Shown one piece after another: positions 17,671 to 25,107 of a stretch of 64,000 nt of DNA. The notes under the pieces are model-generated. The model was not told where the DNA came from. It ran no database searches and saw only the letters and a list, made by a program, of their open reading frames with translations. Made by a program: the position numbers and the translations under genes. Numbering within the stretch: the first letter of the stretch is position 1; every line of letters starts with the position of its first letter. The DNA lies in assembly GCA_035295165.1 (NCBI GenBank), contig DATGJN010000035.1, forward strand, positions 1-64,000, written 5' to 3'. The stretch is from a bacterium. Lineage in GTDB: Bacteria > Sysuimicrobiota > Sysuimicrobiia > Sysuimicrobiales > Segetimicrobiaceae.

Positions 17671-17728
17671 GGGCGCGACGCGCCCGAGAGGCGTGCCGAC
17701 GGCCGTGCCCTGACGGGTGCGGCCGTCG
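17671..17728. terminator. Double hairpin between convergent korB and HD-GYP/MFS genes
   Basis: Two stems lie in the 67-base gap. GGGCGC-GAC-GCGCCC occupies 17671-17685. CGACGGCCG (17697-17705) pairs with CGGCCGTCG (17720-17728), and CCC/GGG inside the loop lengthens that stem. Both are perfect and symmetric enough to act on either strand. Confidence 0.6.
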
Positions 17729-17731
17729 CGC

Positions 17732-20332
17732 TTACGGCGGGCGTGCGGCCGCCGGATCGGCGGGCACGTCGACGCGCGCGGCGACGGACGTTGGTTCAAC
17801 CGGCGCGCGGAAGACCGGCGGGGGAGGGGGGGCGGCGCCGGGCAGATCCCGCCCGGCGACGATCCAGACGATCAGCACGCCCAGGACGGAGATCACGCCG
17901 AGCAGGACGACCGAGACCTGCGGGCCCGCGACGTCCGCGAGTCGGCCGAACACCAGCATGCCGAGCAGCGTCGTGGCGGCGATGAACACCTGCCGGCTGG
18001 CCATCAGCCGTCCGACGATCCACGACGGCGCGTTCGCGAGCGAGATTGCGACGTTCGCGATGTTCGTCGCGATGTTCCCGGCGCCGAAGAGGAACGCAGC
18101 GACGAGCAGGACCGGATACGCCGTCGTGACCCCGAACAACGCGACGGCTGCGCCCGTCAGCAGGAACGTCACCATGACGAAGGGGATGTTCACCCACCGG
18201 CGACCGGTCGCCGCAAGGGTCACGGCGGAGGCCAGCTTGCCGACCCCGATAACACTGTTGATGATGCCGTAGGCGACGACCGGCAGCCCCGCGGCTTTGA
18301 TGATCATCGGGGCGCGGAGCGCCGGAAAGGCGAGCGTCAGGTACCCGGGCACGATGAGGAGCGCGAGCACCAGGTGGATGGGGGTGTTTCGGATGTACGC
18401 GAGCCCCTCGCCGATCTCGGTGACGAGATGCTTGGGTGCGTTCGTGGCGAGGCCAACCCGCCACGCGATGGGCATGAGCCCGACGCACACGGCGCTGACG
18501 ACAAAGCTCAGTGCATCGAGATAGAACACCATGTGGTAGCCAAGCGTAAGCACGATCGCGCCGCCGAGCACGCCGCCGATGATCTCCGCGACCCGCTCGG
18601 TCGTTTGCAACAGCGCCGTGCCCGTCGGCAGGACGTCCTCGGGGACGACCGCCGGGATCAGGCCGTACACGGCGGACCGGAAGAACACGGTGCCCACGTT
18701 CAACACGACGAGCACGACGAAACCCGCCGGGAGCGATCGGAGCAGCACGAAGGGGAGCACCGCCACGAGCGCCGCGCGCCCGAGGTCGGACGCGATCATG
18801 AGGCCGCGCCGGTCCATACGATCTGCGAGCGCGCCGGCGAGGAGGCCGAGCAACCCCTGCCCGACCGTCGCGGTGATGAGCGTCAGCGCCAGGACCGTGG
18901 CGGAGCCGGTGAGTTGGTACACCCACAGCGTCAGCGCGATGAAGAAGATCTCGTCACCGAGGAAGCTCACGAGCTGCCCGGTCCACAGTAGCGCGAACGC
19001 CGGCTGCCGGAACAGCGCGACCCAGGTCGGCTCGCGACGGGCGCTCGGCTCAGGTTCGCGCTCGCCGGCCGCCGGGCGCGCTCGCCGGCCCCGAGCGTAC
19101 CCCAGGGCGGCGCGAAACGCCGCGACAACCCGGGGATCAAACTGGGTGCCGGCGTGCGCCTCGAGTTCTTGGATCGCCGCGTCAGACGATCGGGCCGCCC
19201 GATACGGGCGATTCGTCGTGAGGGCGTTGTACGCGTCCACCACGAGGTTGATGCGGGAGCTCAGCGGGATCTTGTCGCCCGCGATCTTCGACGGATATCC
19301 GGTGCCGTTGAAGTTCTCGTGGCTCCCCGCCACGAGCGGGGCGATCTCCGCCAACCCGCTGATGGATTCCACGATTCGCACGCCGGCTTCGACGTGCGAC
19401 TGCATGATCCGCCACTCCTCGTTCGTCAGCTTGCCCGGTTTGAGGAGGATCTCCAGCGGGATGACCGTCTTGCCGACGTCGTGCAATAGTCCCGTGAGAT
19501 AGACGCGGTGGACCTCGGGTTCGTCGAGGTCGAGGATCCGCGCGACGCGGCGCGACAGGTCCGCGACGGCTGCGGAGTGATCGGCCGTATACGGGTCCCG
19601 CGCGTCGACGGCTGCCGCCAGGACCGAGACCGCGGCCAGCGCGCGGCGTTGCTCCTGGCCGCGCAGGATGCGCGGCAGATACAGCTGCAGCGTCAGCGTG
19701 GCGGCGAGCGGCGGCACGAGCAGGCGGTCCGCCAGCGACGGGCTGTTGCTCACGGCCCACACGGCGACTGCCGCTGCGGCCGTGAAGGCGGCCATATGGA
19801 ACGTGGTCGCCGAGATCTGGAAGCGGATCGCGCGCGGCCACGTGATGGCCTCTTCGATGTGCAAGTGCGCCGAGGACAGCACCAAGCGAACCACCGCATA
19901 GCCCGCGCCGGCGAGGAGCACGTCCGAGACGTTCGCTCCGGTCGGCGGGGCGACGTACGCGACGAGCCCGCCCGCGCTGAGCGCCAGGAGTTGGTCCCCG
20001 CCGTTGCCCAACACATCCCGGACGGGGCGGCGGAAAAAGCTGATCGCAATGCCGGCAGCGGTGCCGATCAGGGTGGGGGCCCATCCGAACAGCACAACGG
20101 TCGCAACCGTGATGACCGGAGTCAACGGAAGTTCCCCGGTCGGATCGAGGTGAATCGGGTAGTGATCCAGGAGCGCCGTCGTCAGCGCGATCACGAGCAC
20201 TGCTGGGATTTCGGGGATCGCAATGATGCGCAGCCCAGAAATCAGCAGGACCGCGGATGCAGCGGCGATGCCCCACGTCAACGCCCCGATCCGCGCTGGC
20301 GGCTGCCGCAAGGGAGTCTGGGGCGTGTTCAA
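17732..20332 (-). CDS. HD-GYP phosphodiesterase fused to an MFS transporter
   Basis: One uninterrupted 866-codon frame with two complete modules. Residues 15-220 are six or seven hydrophobic segments; 225-410 are an HD-GYP domain with LLHDVGKT (His284/Asp285, Lys288) and SHENFNGTGYP (GYP 345-347, with one His of the usual HH pair replaced by Ser). An Arg/Pro/Glu-rich linker (412-435) leads to an MFS_3/EntS-like transporter from 436 (FLGDEIFFIAL, then the loop motif ALADRMDRRG at 501-510) with about 12 membrane segments and a Pro/Ala tail. The TTG start overlaps the TGA of the upstream HD-GYP gene, implying coupling. Known: HD-GYP domains hydrolyse cyclic dinucleotides. Inferred: the transporter may be controlled by, or move, such a ligand. 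Confidence 0.85.
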   Translation of the reverse strand: MNTPQTPLRQPPARIGALTWGIAAASAVLLISGLRIIAIPEIPAVLVIALTTALLDHYPIHLDPTGELPLTPVITVATVVLFGWAPTLIGTAAGIAISFFRRPVRDVLGNGGDQLLALSAGGLVAYVAPPTGANVSDVLLAGAGYAVVRLVLSSAHLHIEEAITWPRAIRFQISATTFHMAAFTAAAAVAVWAVSNSPSLADRLLVPPLAATLTLQLYLPRILRGQEQRRALAAVSVLAAAVDARDPYTADHSAAVADLSRRVARILDLDEPEVHRVYLTGLLHDVGKTVIPLEILLKPGKLTNEEWRIMQSHVEAGVRIVESISGLAEIAPLVAGSHENFNGTGYPSKIAGDKIPLSSRINLVVDAYNALTTNRPYRAARSSDAAIQELEAHAGTQFDPRVVAAFRAALGYARGRRARPAAGEREPEPSARREPTWVALFRQPAFALLWTGQLVSFLGDEIFFIALTLWVYQLTGSATVLALTLITATVGQGLLGLLAGALADRMDRRGLMIASDLGRAALVAVLPFVLLRSLPAGFVVLVVLNVGTVFFRSAVYGLIPAVVPEDVLPTGTALLQTTERVAEIIGGVLGGAIVLTLGYHMVFYLDALSFVVSAVCVGLMPIAWRVGLATNAPKHLVTEIGEGLAYIRNTPIHLVLALLIVPGYLTLAFPALRAPMIIKAAGLPVVAYGIINSVIGVGKLASAVTLAATGRRWVNIPFVMVTFLLTGAAVALFGVTTAYPVLLVAAFLFGAGNIATNIANVAISLANAPSWIVGRLMASRQVFIAATTLLGMLVFGRLADVAGPQVSVVLLGVISVLGVLIVWIVAGRDLPGAAPPPPPVFRAPVEPTSVAARVDVPADPAAARPP

Positions 20333-21564
20333 CGCGCGGCCACCGGTTCCGCGCGCGTCTCACCAAGCACCGCGACCAGGGCCTCCACGACGCTGGGATC
20401 GAGGGTGCTCCCGGCGAGCGTCCGGAGGTGCGCCACTGCGTCGCGCTGGGAGTGGGCGACGCCGTCGTACGCGCCGTGGCAGATTTCATCGTACGTCTCA
20501 ACCGCCGTGAGGATACGGGTCGCGAGCGGGATCCTCCGTCCTCGTTTCCCGGTCGGGATCCCGGTGCCATCCCATCGCTCATGATGTGCCTCGACAATCC
20601 TCGCGACGAGAGGGTCCGGGAATCGGGCGAGGATCCGGCTACCAGCCGTGACGTGATGATCCCGCGATTCCGCTCCCTCCTGTCCAGCCAGCAGACCGAC
20701 GTCGTGTAGCTGCGCGGCGAGACTCATGCTGCGGATGCGCTCCTCCGACATCCGGAAACGCCGTCCGACCTCGGCGGCGAGGGCGCCTATCCGATCGCCA
20801 TGAGCCCTGGCGTCGGGATCTACGCCTTCGAGCACGCGTACGACCGCCTCTACAATCTCGGCCACGGCCTGTTGGGAACGATGGTAATAGGCGAGTTCCT
20901 GGCGAGGGATCGGCAGAGCAACGGCGGAGACCGCGGTGAGCCCCAGCGAGAGCCACACGTTCTGGAGACGGATGGCGGTTCCCGCCAGAATGATGGCCAT
21001 GGGTGCCGCGAGAATTTGGCTTGCCCACTGGTCCAAGACGTTTTGGCGCCAGGTCGCGACGAACGGAAACCCGAGCCGCTGATATCGGTAGATAGAAAAG
21101 ATCCCCTCGTTCACAACTCGGTTCGTCACGACGATCGCGATCGCGGCCACGATGAGGCGCAGCAAGCCGGGCGCGAACTGCGAGGCGACAACTTGTCCGG
21201 CGAACGCCGCCGCAGTCGTGGCGAGACCCCAACCAGCTCCGTTGTTCGAGGCCCGCCAGAGTTCATTCTTGCGGAAGACGAGGAGCCCGAGGAAAGATCC
21301 GATCCCCACGCCCAGCAGGACATCCGGGGCGGACCAGATGAGCGCGGCCACGATCTTGACGCTGTTGTTCGGAAAGATGCTGCCGCCCGACGGATTGGGG
21401 ATGGGCCGGACGAGCGACGCACCGACAAAGACGGCCGTGAGGCCTGCGACCACGAGAAGGTGGCTGTGCGGGAATGCCCATCCCGCAAGGCTGAGATACA
21501 CCAACGGAAGTGCGATCGAGAACTTCTGGGTAGAGGATGGGAGATTGCGAAAGCTCTCTCGCAT
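20329..21564 (-). CDS. Membrane HD-GYP-like protein with degenerate signature
   Basis: About 411 residues. Five to six hydrophobic segments span residues 15-220, and the cytoplasmic domain follows. The HD motif is LHDVGLL (His287/Asp288), where the conserved lysine after HDxG is Leu, and the GYP triplet is GIP (335-337) within HHERWDGTGIPTG. Metal-ligand histidines appear retained, so it may be an altered phosphodiesterase or a sensor. The ATG at 21564 has ACAGGT upstream; a TTG at 21579 is the alternative. Its stop overlaps the start of the HD-GYP/MFS fusion by two bases, making the pair a bicistronic unit. The fold call is firm; activity is uncertain. Confidence 0.8.
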   Translation of the reverse strand: MRESFRNLPSSTQKFSIALPLVYLSLAGWAFPHSHLLVVAGLTAVFVGASLVRPIPNPSGGSIFPNNSVKIVAALIWSAPDVLLGVGIGSFLGLLVFRKNELWRASNNGAGWGLATTAAAFAGQVVASQFAPGLLRLIVAAIAIVVTNRVVNEGIFSIYRYQRLGFPFVATWRQNVLDQWASQILAAPMAIILAGTAIRLQNVWLSLGLTAVSAVALPIPRQELAYYHRSQQAVAEIVEAVVRVLEGVDPDARAHGDRIGALAAEVGRRFRMSEERIRSMSLAAQLHDVGLLAGQEGAESRDHHVTAGSRILARFPDPLVARIVEAHHERWDGTGIPTGKRGRRIPLATRILTAVETYDEICHGAYDGVAHSQRDAVAHLRTLAGSTLDPSVVEALVAVLGETRAEPVAAR

Positions 21565-21701
21565 GCGCGACCTGTTCAAACGCGGTCCGAGCGGCGCCGT
21601 GCCCTACCTAGCAGCCACCGTCGCCAGCCATGTCCGTAGTTCTCGGGCGATGCTCCGTGCATCTGCATCCATGCACACTTGCGATTCACCCGCTCATAGG
21701 G

Positions 21702-21739
21702 TGCTGACCGTGCCAATCGGAGATGGCGAGGGGTCAGCA
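21702..21739. repeat. Inverted repeat TGCTGACC / GGTCAGCA
   Basis: Perfect 8-bp arms at 21702-21709 and 21732-21739 with a 22-bp gap, about 140-175 bp upstream of the HD-GYP pair start. The spacing suits a looped operator or a paired RNA stem; neither is proven. Confidence 0.4.
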
Positions 21740-21753
21740 TCGTTAACCCTGCT

Positions 21754-21786
21754 TCCCGCATCGACGGTTCGTCGATGCCTGCGGGA
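21754..21786. other. Bulged 12-bp stem-loop
   Basis: TCCCGCA (21754-21760) pairs with TGCGGGA (21780-21786), and inside it TCGAC (61-65) pairs with GTCGA (71-75) around a GGTTC loop, leaving a TGCC bulge. An alternative inner pairing GCATCGAC/GTCGATGC is also perfect. It is not followed by a U-run on either strand and is far from any stop codon, so it is more likely a structured leader or an element remnant than a terminator. Confidence 0.4.
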
Positions 21787-22244
21787 GGTATCTCGCGGCG
21801 TGGCATGCCGCTGTGCGTTCGCGCCGCCCGGACCGTTCTTAATATGTTGTTGTCGGTTGCCCCTTCAGTTCCTCCTAACGAGGCTCTGGCATAATCCTTC
21901 GTTTCCCCCCGGCGAGAACCTCGAGGGTGCCAGGTCTTCGCACACACCCGCAGAACCACCGATCTGTGATTCCTCATCAAGGACCGCTATGCTTCGTCGC
22001 AGGGTAACGACCTCCTGCTAAAAGCTGACGGTTCGCCGAGTTTCAGCGAGAGTGTGTCGCGTGCAACCTGCCAAAACCTACGCAGTCCCTCCATACCTAC
22101 TATCCAACTGTGACGATGCAATGACTGCCTTTTTCCCATGAATATCACGGAGCCCAGTGTCAACGGCACACGTCGCGTGCCCGATGTTGAGGTTCGGTGG
22201 TCCGCCCATAGATGGCGTTTGTGCTGGTTGTTGCGTTCGACGGG

Positions 22245-22829
22245 CTATCTGCGTTGATCCGCGCGGTCCCGGCGATAGCGGGCGCGCCCCTCGTCGTACG
22301 CGTCGCCGCCCCGCACATCGTTGACGACGATCAGGGGAAAGCGCTCGACGACGAGGCGGTGGATCGCCTCCGGGCCCAGGTCGGAGAACGCCACGACGCT
22401 CGCCTGCGTGACGCGCGCACCGAGCAGCGCGGCGGTGCCTTCCACCGCGCCGAAGTAGACCGCGTGGCACTGCCTCATCGCGGCGCGCACCTCGGCGGAC
22501 CGCTTCCCTTTGCCGATCATCCCCCGCACTCCGGTCGTCTCGAGCAGCAACGGGGTGTACGCGTCCATCCTGGACGCCGTGGTCGGACCGGCCGACCCGA
22601 TCGGCCGGCCGGGGCGGGCCGGTGTGGGGCCGCAATAGTAGATGATCTGATCGCGCAGGTCGACCGGCAGCGGTCGATGGGCCGCGATCAGCTCGGCGAG
22701 CCGCGCGTGGGCGGCGTCGCGCGCGGTATAGATGATCCCGGACAGGAGGACCGCGTCGCCCGCGCGGAGCGCGTCGGCCTGCGCCGCGCCGAACGGCGTG
22801 GTCACCTCGATCGGTCGGTCGTCCGTCAC
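22245..22829 (-). CDS. Class I (Fe-S) hydro-lyase beta subunit, fumarase/tartrate dehydratase type
   Basis: A 194-residue small subunit of two-subunit class I fumarase-like hydratases (Fum-beta/TtdB, residues equivalent to the C-terminal part of E. coli FumA). Family features are GDAVLLSGIIYTARD near residue 24, YYCGPTPA, the SAGPTTASRMD substrate-binding segment, and MIGKGKRS. Together with the alpha subunit it adds or removes water on fumarate, mesaconate or tartrate. Its start overlaps the alpha stop (GTGA-type overlap of 4 nt). Given the CoA-transferase and PrpD genes in the same operon, mesaconate/citramalate is as likely a substrate as fumarate. Confidence 0.88.
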   Translation of the reverse strand: MTDDRPIEVTTPFGAAQADALRAGDAVLLSGIIYTARDAAHARLAELIAAHRPLPVDLRDQIIYYCGPTPARPGRPIGSAGPTTASRMDAYTPLLLETTGVRGMIGKGKRSAEVRAAMRQCHAVYFGAVEGTAALLGARVTQASVVAFSDLGPEAIHRLVVERFPLIVVNDVRGGDAYDEGRARYRRDRADQRR

Positions 22830-23668
22830 AGCACCGCGCGCCCGGCGCGATGCGAGTGACAGTCCAGGTTGACGGCGACCGGCAGGCTGGCGATATGGGT
22901 GGCGCGGCTCTCGACGTGGACGGCCAGCGCGGTGACGCGCCCGCCGAATCCCCCGGGGCCGATGCCGAGGTCGTTAATGCGCCCCAGGAGCTCGGCCTCA
23001 AACGCCGCAAGCCGCGGATCGGGGCTCGGCTCCCCGACCGCTCGTAGCAGCGCGCGTTTGCTGAGCAGCGCCGCCTGTTCGAACGTGCCGCCCATGCCCA
23101 CGCCGACGAGCAGGGGCGGGCTCGGGTTCGGGCCGGCTTCGGAGATCGCCCGGACCACGAACCGCAGCGCCCCGTCGCGGCCGTCCGACGGCGTCAACAT
23201 CGCAAGCCGGCTCATGTTGTCGCACCCGGCGCCCTTGGCGAGAAGGCCCAGCGCGATCCGATCGCCCGGCACGATGCGCGTGTACACGATCGCCGGGGTG
23301 TTGTCCCCGGTGTTAACGCGGTCGATCGGCTGCTCGACGACCGAGGGCCGGAGATATCCGTCGCGGTATCCTTGGCGCACGCCTTCGTCGATCGCGGCGT
23401 CGAGATCGGCCCCGGCAACGTGGACGTCCTGGCCGAGGTCGACGAAGATCACGGCCTGCCCCGTGTCCTGGCAGATCGGGTACCATTGCTCGCGCGCGAC
23501 CCGCGCGTTCTCCAGCAACCGTTCGAGCACGTGCCGGCCGACGTCGCTTTCCTCGATCTCGAGCGCGCGCCGGAGCGCGGCGAGCATGTCCTCGCCCATC
23601 CGGTGGTTCACGGAGATGCAGAGTTCGCGGACCGCGGCGGTGACGTCGCTAGCCGCGATCGTTCGCAT
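22826..23668 (-). CDS. Class I (Fe-S) hydro-lyase alpha subunit, fumarase/tartrate dehydratase type
   Basis: A 280-residue subunit binding the oxygen-sensitive 4Fe-4S cluster. Cluster cysteines appear in PICQDTGQ, KGAGCDNMS and the C-terminal LDCHSHR. GVGMGGTFEQAALLSKRALLR is the family core (here cited only by its ends, GVGMGGT and SKRALLR). Two starts are possible. ATG 23668 aligns with relatives and has GGGG 7 nt upstream; ATG 23695 has GAGG and would lengthen the overlap with the PrpD gene from 20 to 47 nt. It works with the adjacent beta subunit. Confidence 0.88.
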   Translation of the reverse strand: MRTIAASDVTAAVRELCISVNHRMGEDMLAALRRALEIEESDVGRHVLERLLENARVAREQWYPICQDTGQAVIFVDLGQDVHVAGADLDAAIDEGVRQGYRDGYLRPSVVEQPIDRVNTGDNTPAIVYTRIVPGDRIALGLLAKGAGCDNMSRLAMLTPSDGRDGALRFVVRAISEAGPNPSPPLLVGVGMGGTFEQAALLSKRALLRAVGEPSPDPRLAAFEAELLGRINDLGIGPGGFGGRVTALAVHVESRATHIASLPVAVNLDCHSHRAGRAVL

Positions 23669-25106
23669 CGCTGCCCCACGCGATCGCCGCGACATCCGGC
23701 GCCTCGGCCAGGTGATCGACCGCGTCCACGAGCGCGTCCCGGCGCGCGCGGTCGAGCCGTCCGTCGCACAAGCCCGCGAACTTGTCCCGCAGTTCGTCGC
23801 GCGACGCTGGGTTCTGCGGGGTGCCCCGCGGGGCCTCGACGCGCACCGTCTCGCGGCGTCCGTTCGTCCGGGTGACGGTCACCGTGGCCTGCCACCGGCC
23901 GGGGAACGCGCGGTTGCACGCCGCCTCTTCGACCAGCGACACGCGGTCGGCCAGGGCGCGCAGATCCGGATCGCCAATCGCCGCCTCCGTGAACTCGCCG
24001 AGTCCGACCCGGCCGCGCGCAAGTGCGAGCGCCACGCAGAACGGCAGGCTGAACTTCGCCTGATAAGGGTTCCGCGGGTCCCGGATCGCCGTGACCTCGA
24101 TCGCCGTCCGGAACGTGCCGACGCGGATCGCGGCGATCTCCGACGGCCTCACGCCGAGCCGGCGGAGCTCGAGCGCCGCGTCCACCGCGGGGTGGGTGTG
24201 GCCGCACGCGGCGTGCAGCTTGAACGAGTTCTCGTCAATCCGCAGCGCGCCTCCGAGCCGAGCCGTCAGGTGTTCGGGGCGGCCGCCGCCCGCCATCGAT
24301 CTGAGCACGCCTTTCTCGCCCTCAAGGATCGCCGACGCGCCGGTGAAGCCGTCCCGTGCGAGCAGCGCGCATAACACGCCCGTCTCGGCGGCGCGACCCG
24401 CGTGCAGCGTCTTGCTCATCGCGCCGTCGGCGAGAAACTCCCACAGACCCGCGCACAGGGTGCCGGCGTTGCCGAGCGCGTGCAGCGTGGCGTCCGGGGA
24501 GAGGCGGAGTACCACCGCGCCGGCGGCCGCGGCAGCGAACGTCCCCGCGGTCCCCGTCGTGTGCCAGAAGTGGTAGTGTGGCTGGCCGAGCGCCTCGCCG
24601 ACCCGCGCCCCGACCTCGTAGCCGCAAACGATCGCGTCCAGCAGACACCGGCCCGAGATTCGCTCCCGCTCGCCGAGCGCGAGGGCCGCCGGAATCGTGA
24701 CCACCGCGAGATGCATCACCGAGGCCCGGTGTAGATCGTCCATCTCGATTGCGTGCGACGCGACGCCATTGGCGAGGGCGGCGCCCGTCGCCGCCACGCG
24801 CCCGCCGGCCAAGAGCGTGGACTCCGCGGGGCCCCCCATTTGGCGCGCGATCCGGGCGGCGATCCGCGCCGCAGGCCGGTCCGCGCCGGCGATCCCGGCA
24901 CCGAGCCAGTCGAGCACGCACCGTTGGGCCATCGCGATCGTGGCGTCCGGGAACGCGTGGCCGGCCGCGACCCATTCCGCGAGCATGCGGGTGGCGCCGG
25001 TGCCCGACGGCGGGGCCGCGGGACGGGTCGGGCGTACCCCGCGCCGCCGGGGAGCGCCTCCCGCGCTCCTCCGCGATCGGGATTCGATGCGACGGGCTCG
25101 CGCCAT
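23649..25106 (-). CDS. MmgE/PrpD family protein
   Basis: A 485-residue member of the 2-methylcitrate dehydratase/aconitate decarboxylase family, which dehydrates or decarboxylates tricarboxylic acids or isomerises related substrates. Recognisable parts are the N-terminal helical MmgE/PrpD domain with HAIEMDDLHR, GNAGTLCAGLWEF, LHAGRAAETGVL and KLHAACGHTHPAVDA. The first 40 residues are Arg/Pro-rich and may not be conserved, but GAGGAGGT stands 8 nt before the ATG at 25106, overlapping the end of the CoA-transferase gene 1 nt away. Context suggests C5/C6 acid metabolism (methylcitrate, citramalate or itaconate type). The exact reaction is not decided. Confidence 0.85.
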   Translation of the reverse strand: MARARRIESRSRRSAGGAPRRRGVRPTRPAAPPSGTGATRMLAEWVAAGHAFPDATIAMAQRCVLDWLGAGIAGADRPAARIAARIARQMGGPAESTLLAGGRVAATGAALANGVASHAIEMDDLHRASVMHLAVVTIPAALALGERERISGRCLLDAIVCGYEVGARVGEALGQPHYHFWHTTGTAGTFAAAAAGAVVLRLSPDATLHALGNAGTLCAGLWEFLADGAMSKTLHAGRAAETGVLCALLARDGFTGASAILEGEKGVLRSMAGGGRPEHLTARLGGALRIDENSFKLHAACGHTHPAVDAALELRRLGVRPSEIAAIRVGTFRTAIEVTAIRDPRNPYQAKFSLPFCVALALARGRVGLGEFTEAAIGDPDLRALADRVSLVEEAACNRAFPGRWQATVTVTRTNGRRETVRVEAPRGTPQNPASRDELRDKFAGLCDGRLDRARRDALVDAVDHLAEAPDVAAIAWGSDANDRG

Positions 25107-25107
25107 C

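Larger units (their letters stand above)
21565..22244. other. Gene-free, GC-poorer 680-base region
   Basis: Between two minus-strand genes, this stretch is visibly poorer in GC than its surroundings (for example TTCTTAATATGTTGTTG near 21837) and has stop codons in all frames at short intervals. A 60-codon minus frame at 21987-22169 resembles nothing known. It contains an 8-bp inverted repeat (21702-21739) and a 12-bp stem-loop (21754-21786), listed separately. It may be a promoter region for the HD-GYP pair, a decayed element, or a structured RNA locus. Confidence 0.5.

Noticed and set aside
17717-18991. 424-codon plus-strand frame opposite the MFS part of the fusion
   Set aside because: Asp/His/Arg-rich antisense shadow; the minus-strand protein has clear transporter motifs.
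21987-22169. 60-codon minus frame possibly from a transposase remnant
   Set aside because: No match to any transposase motif I know, no flanking inverted repeats with target duplications; too short to call.
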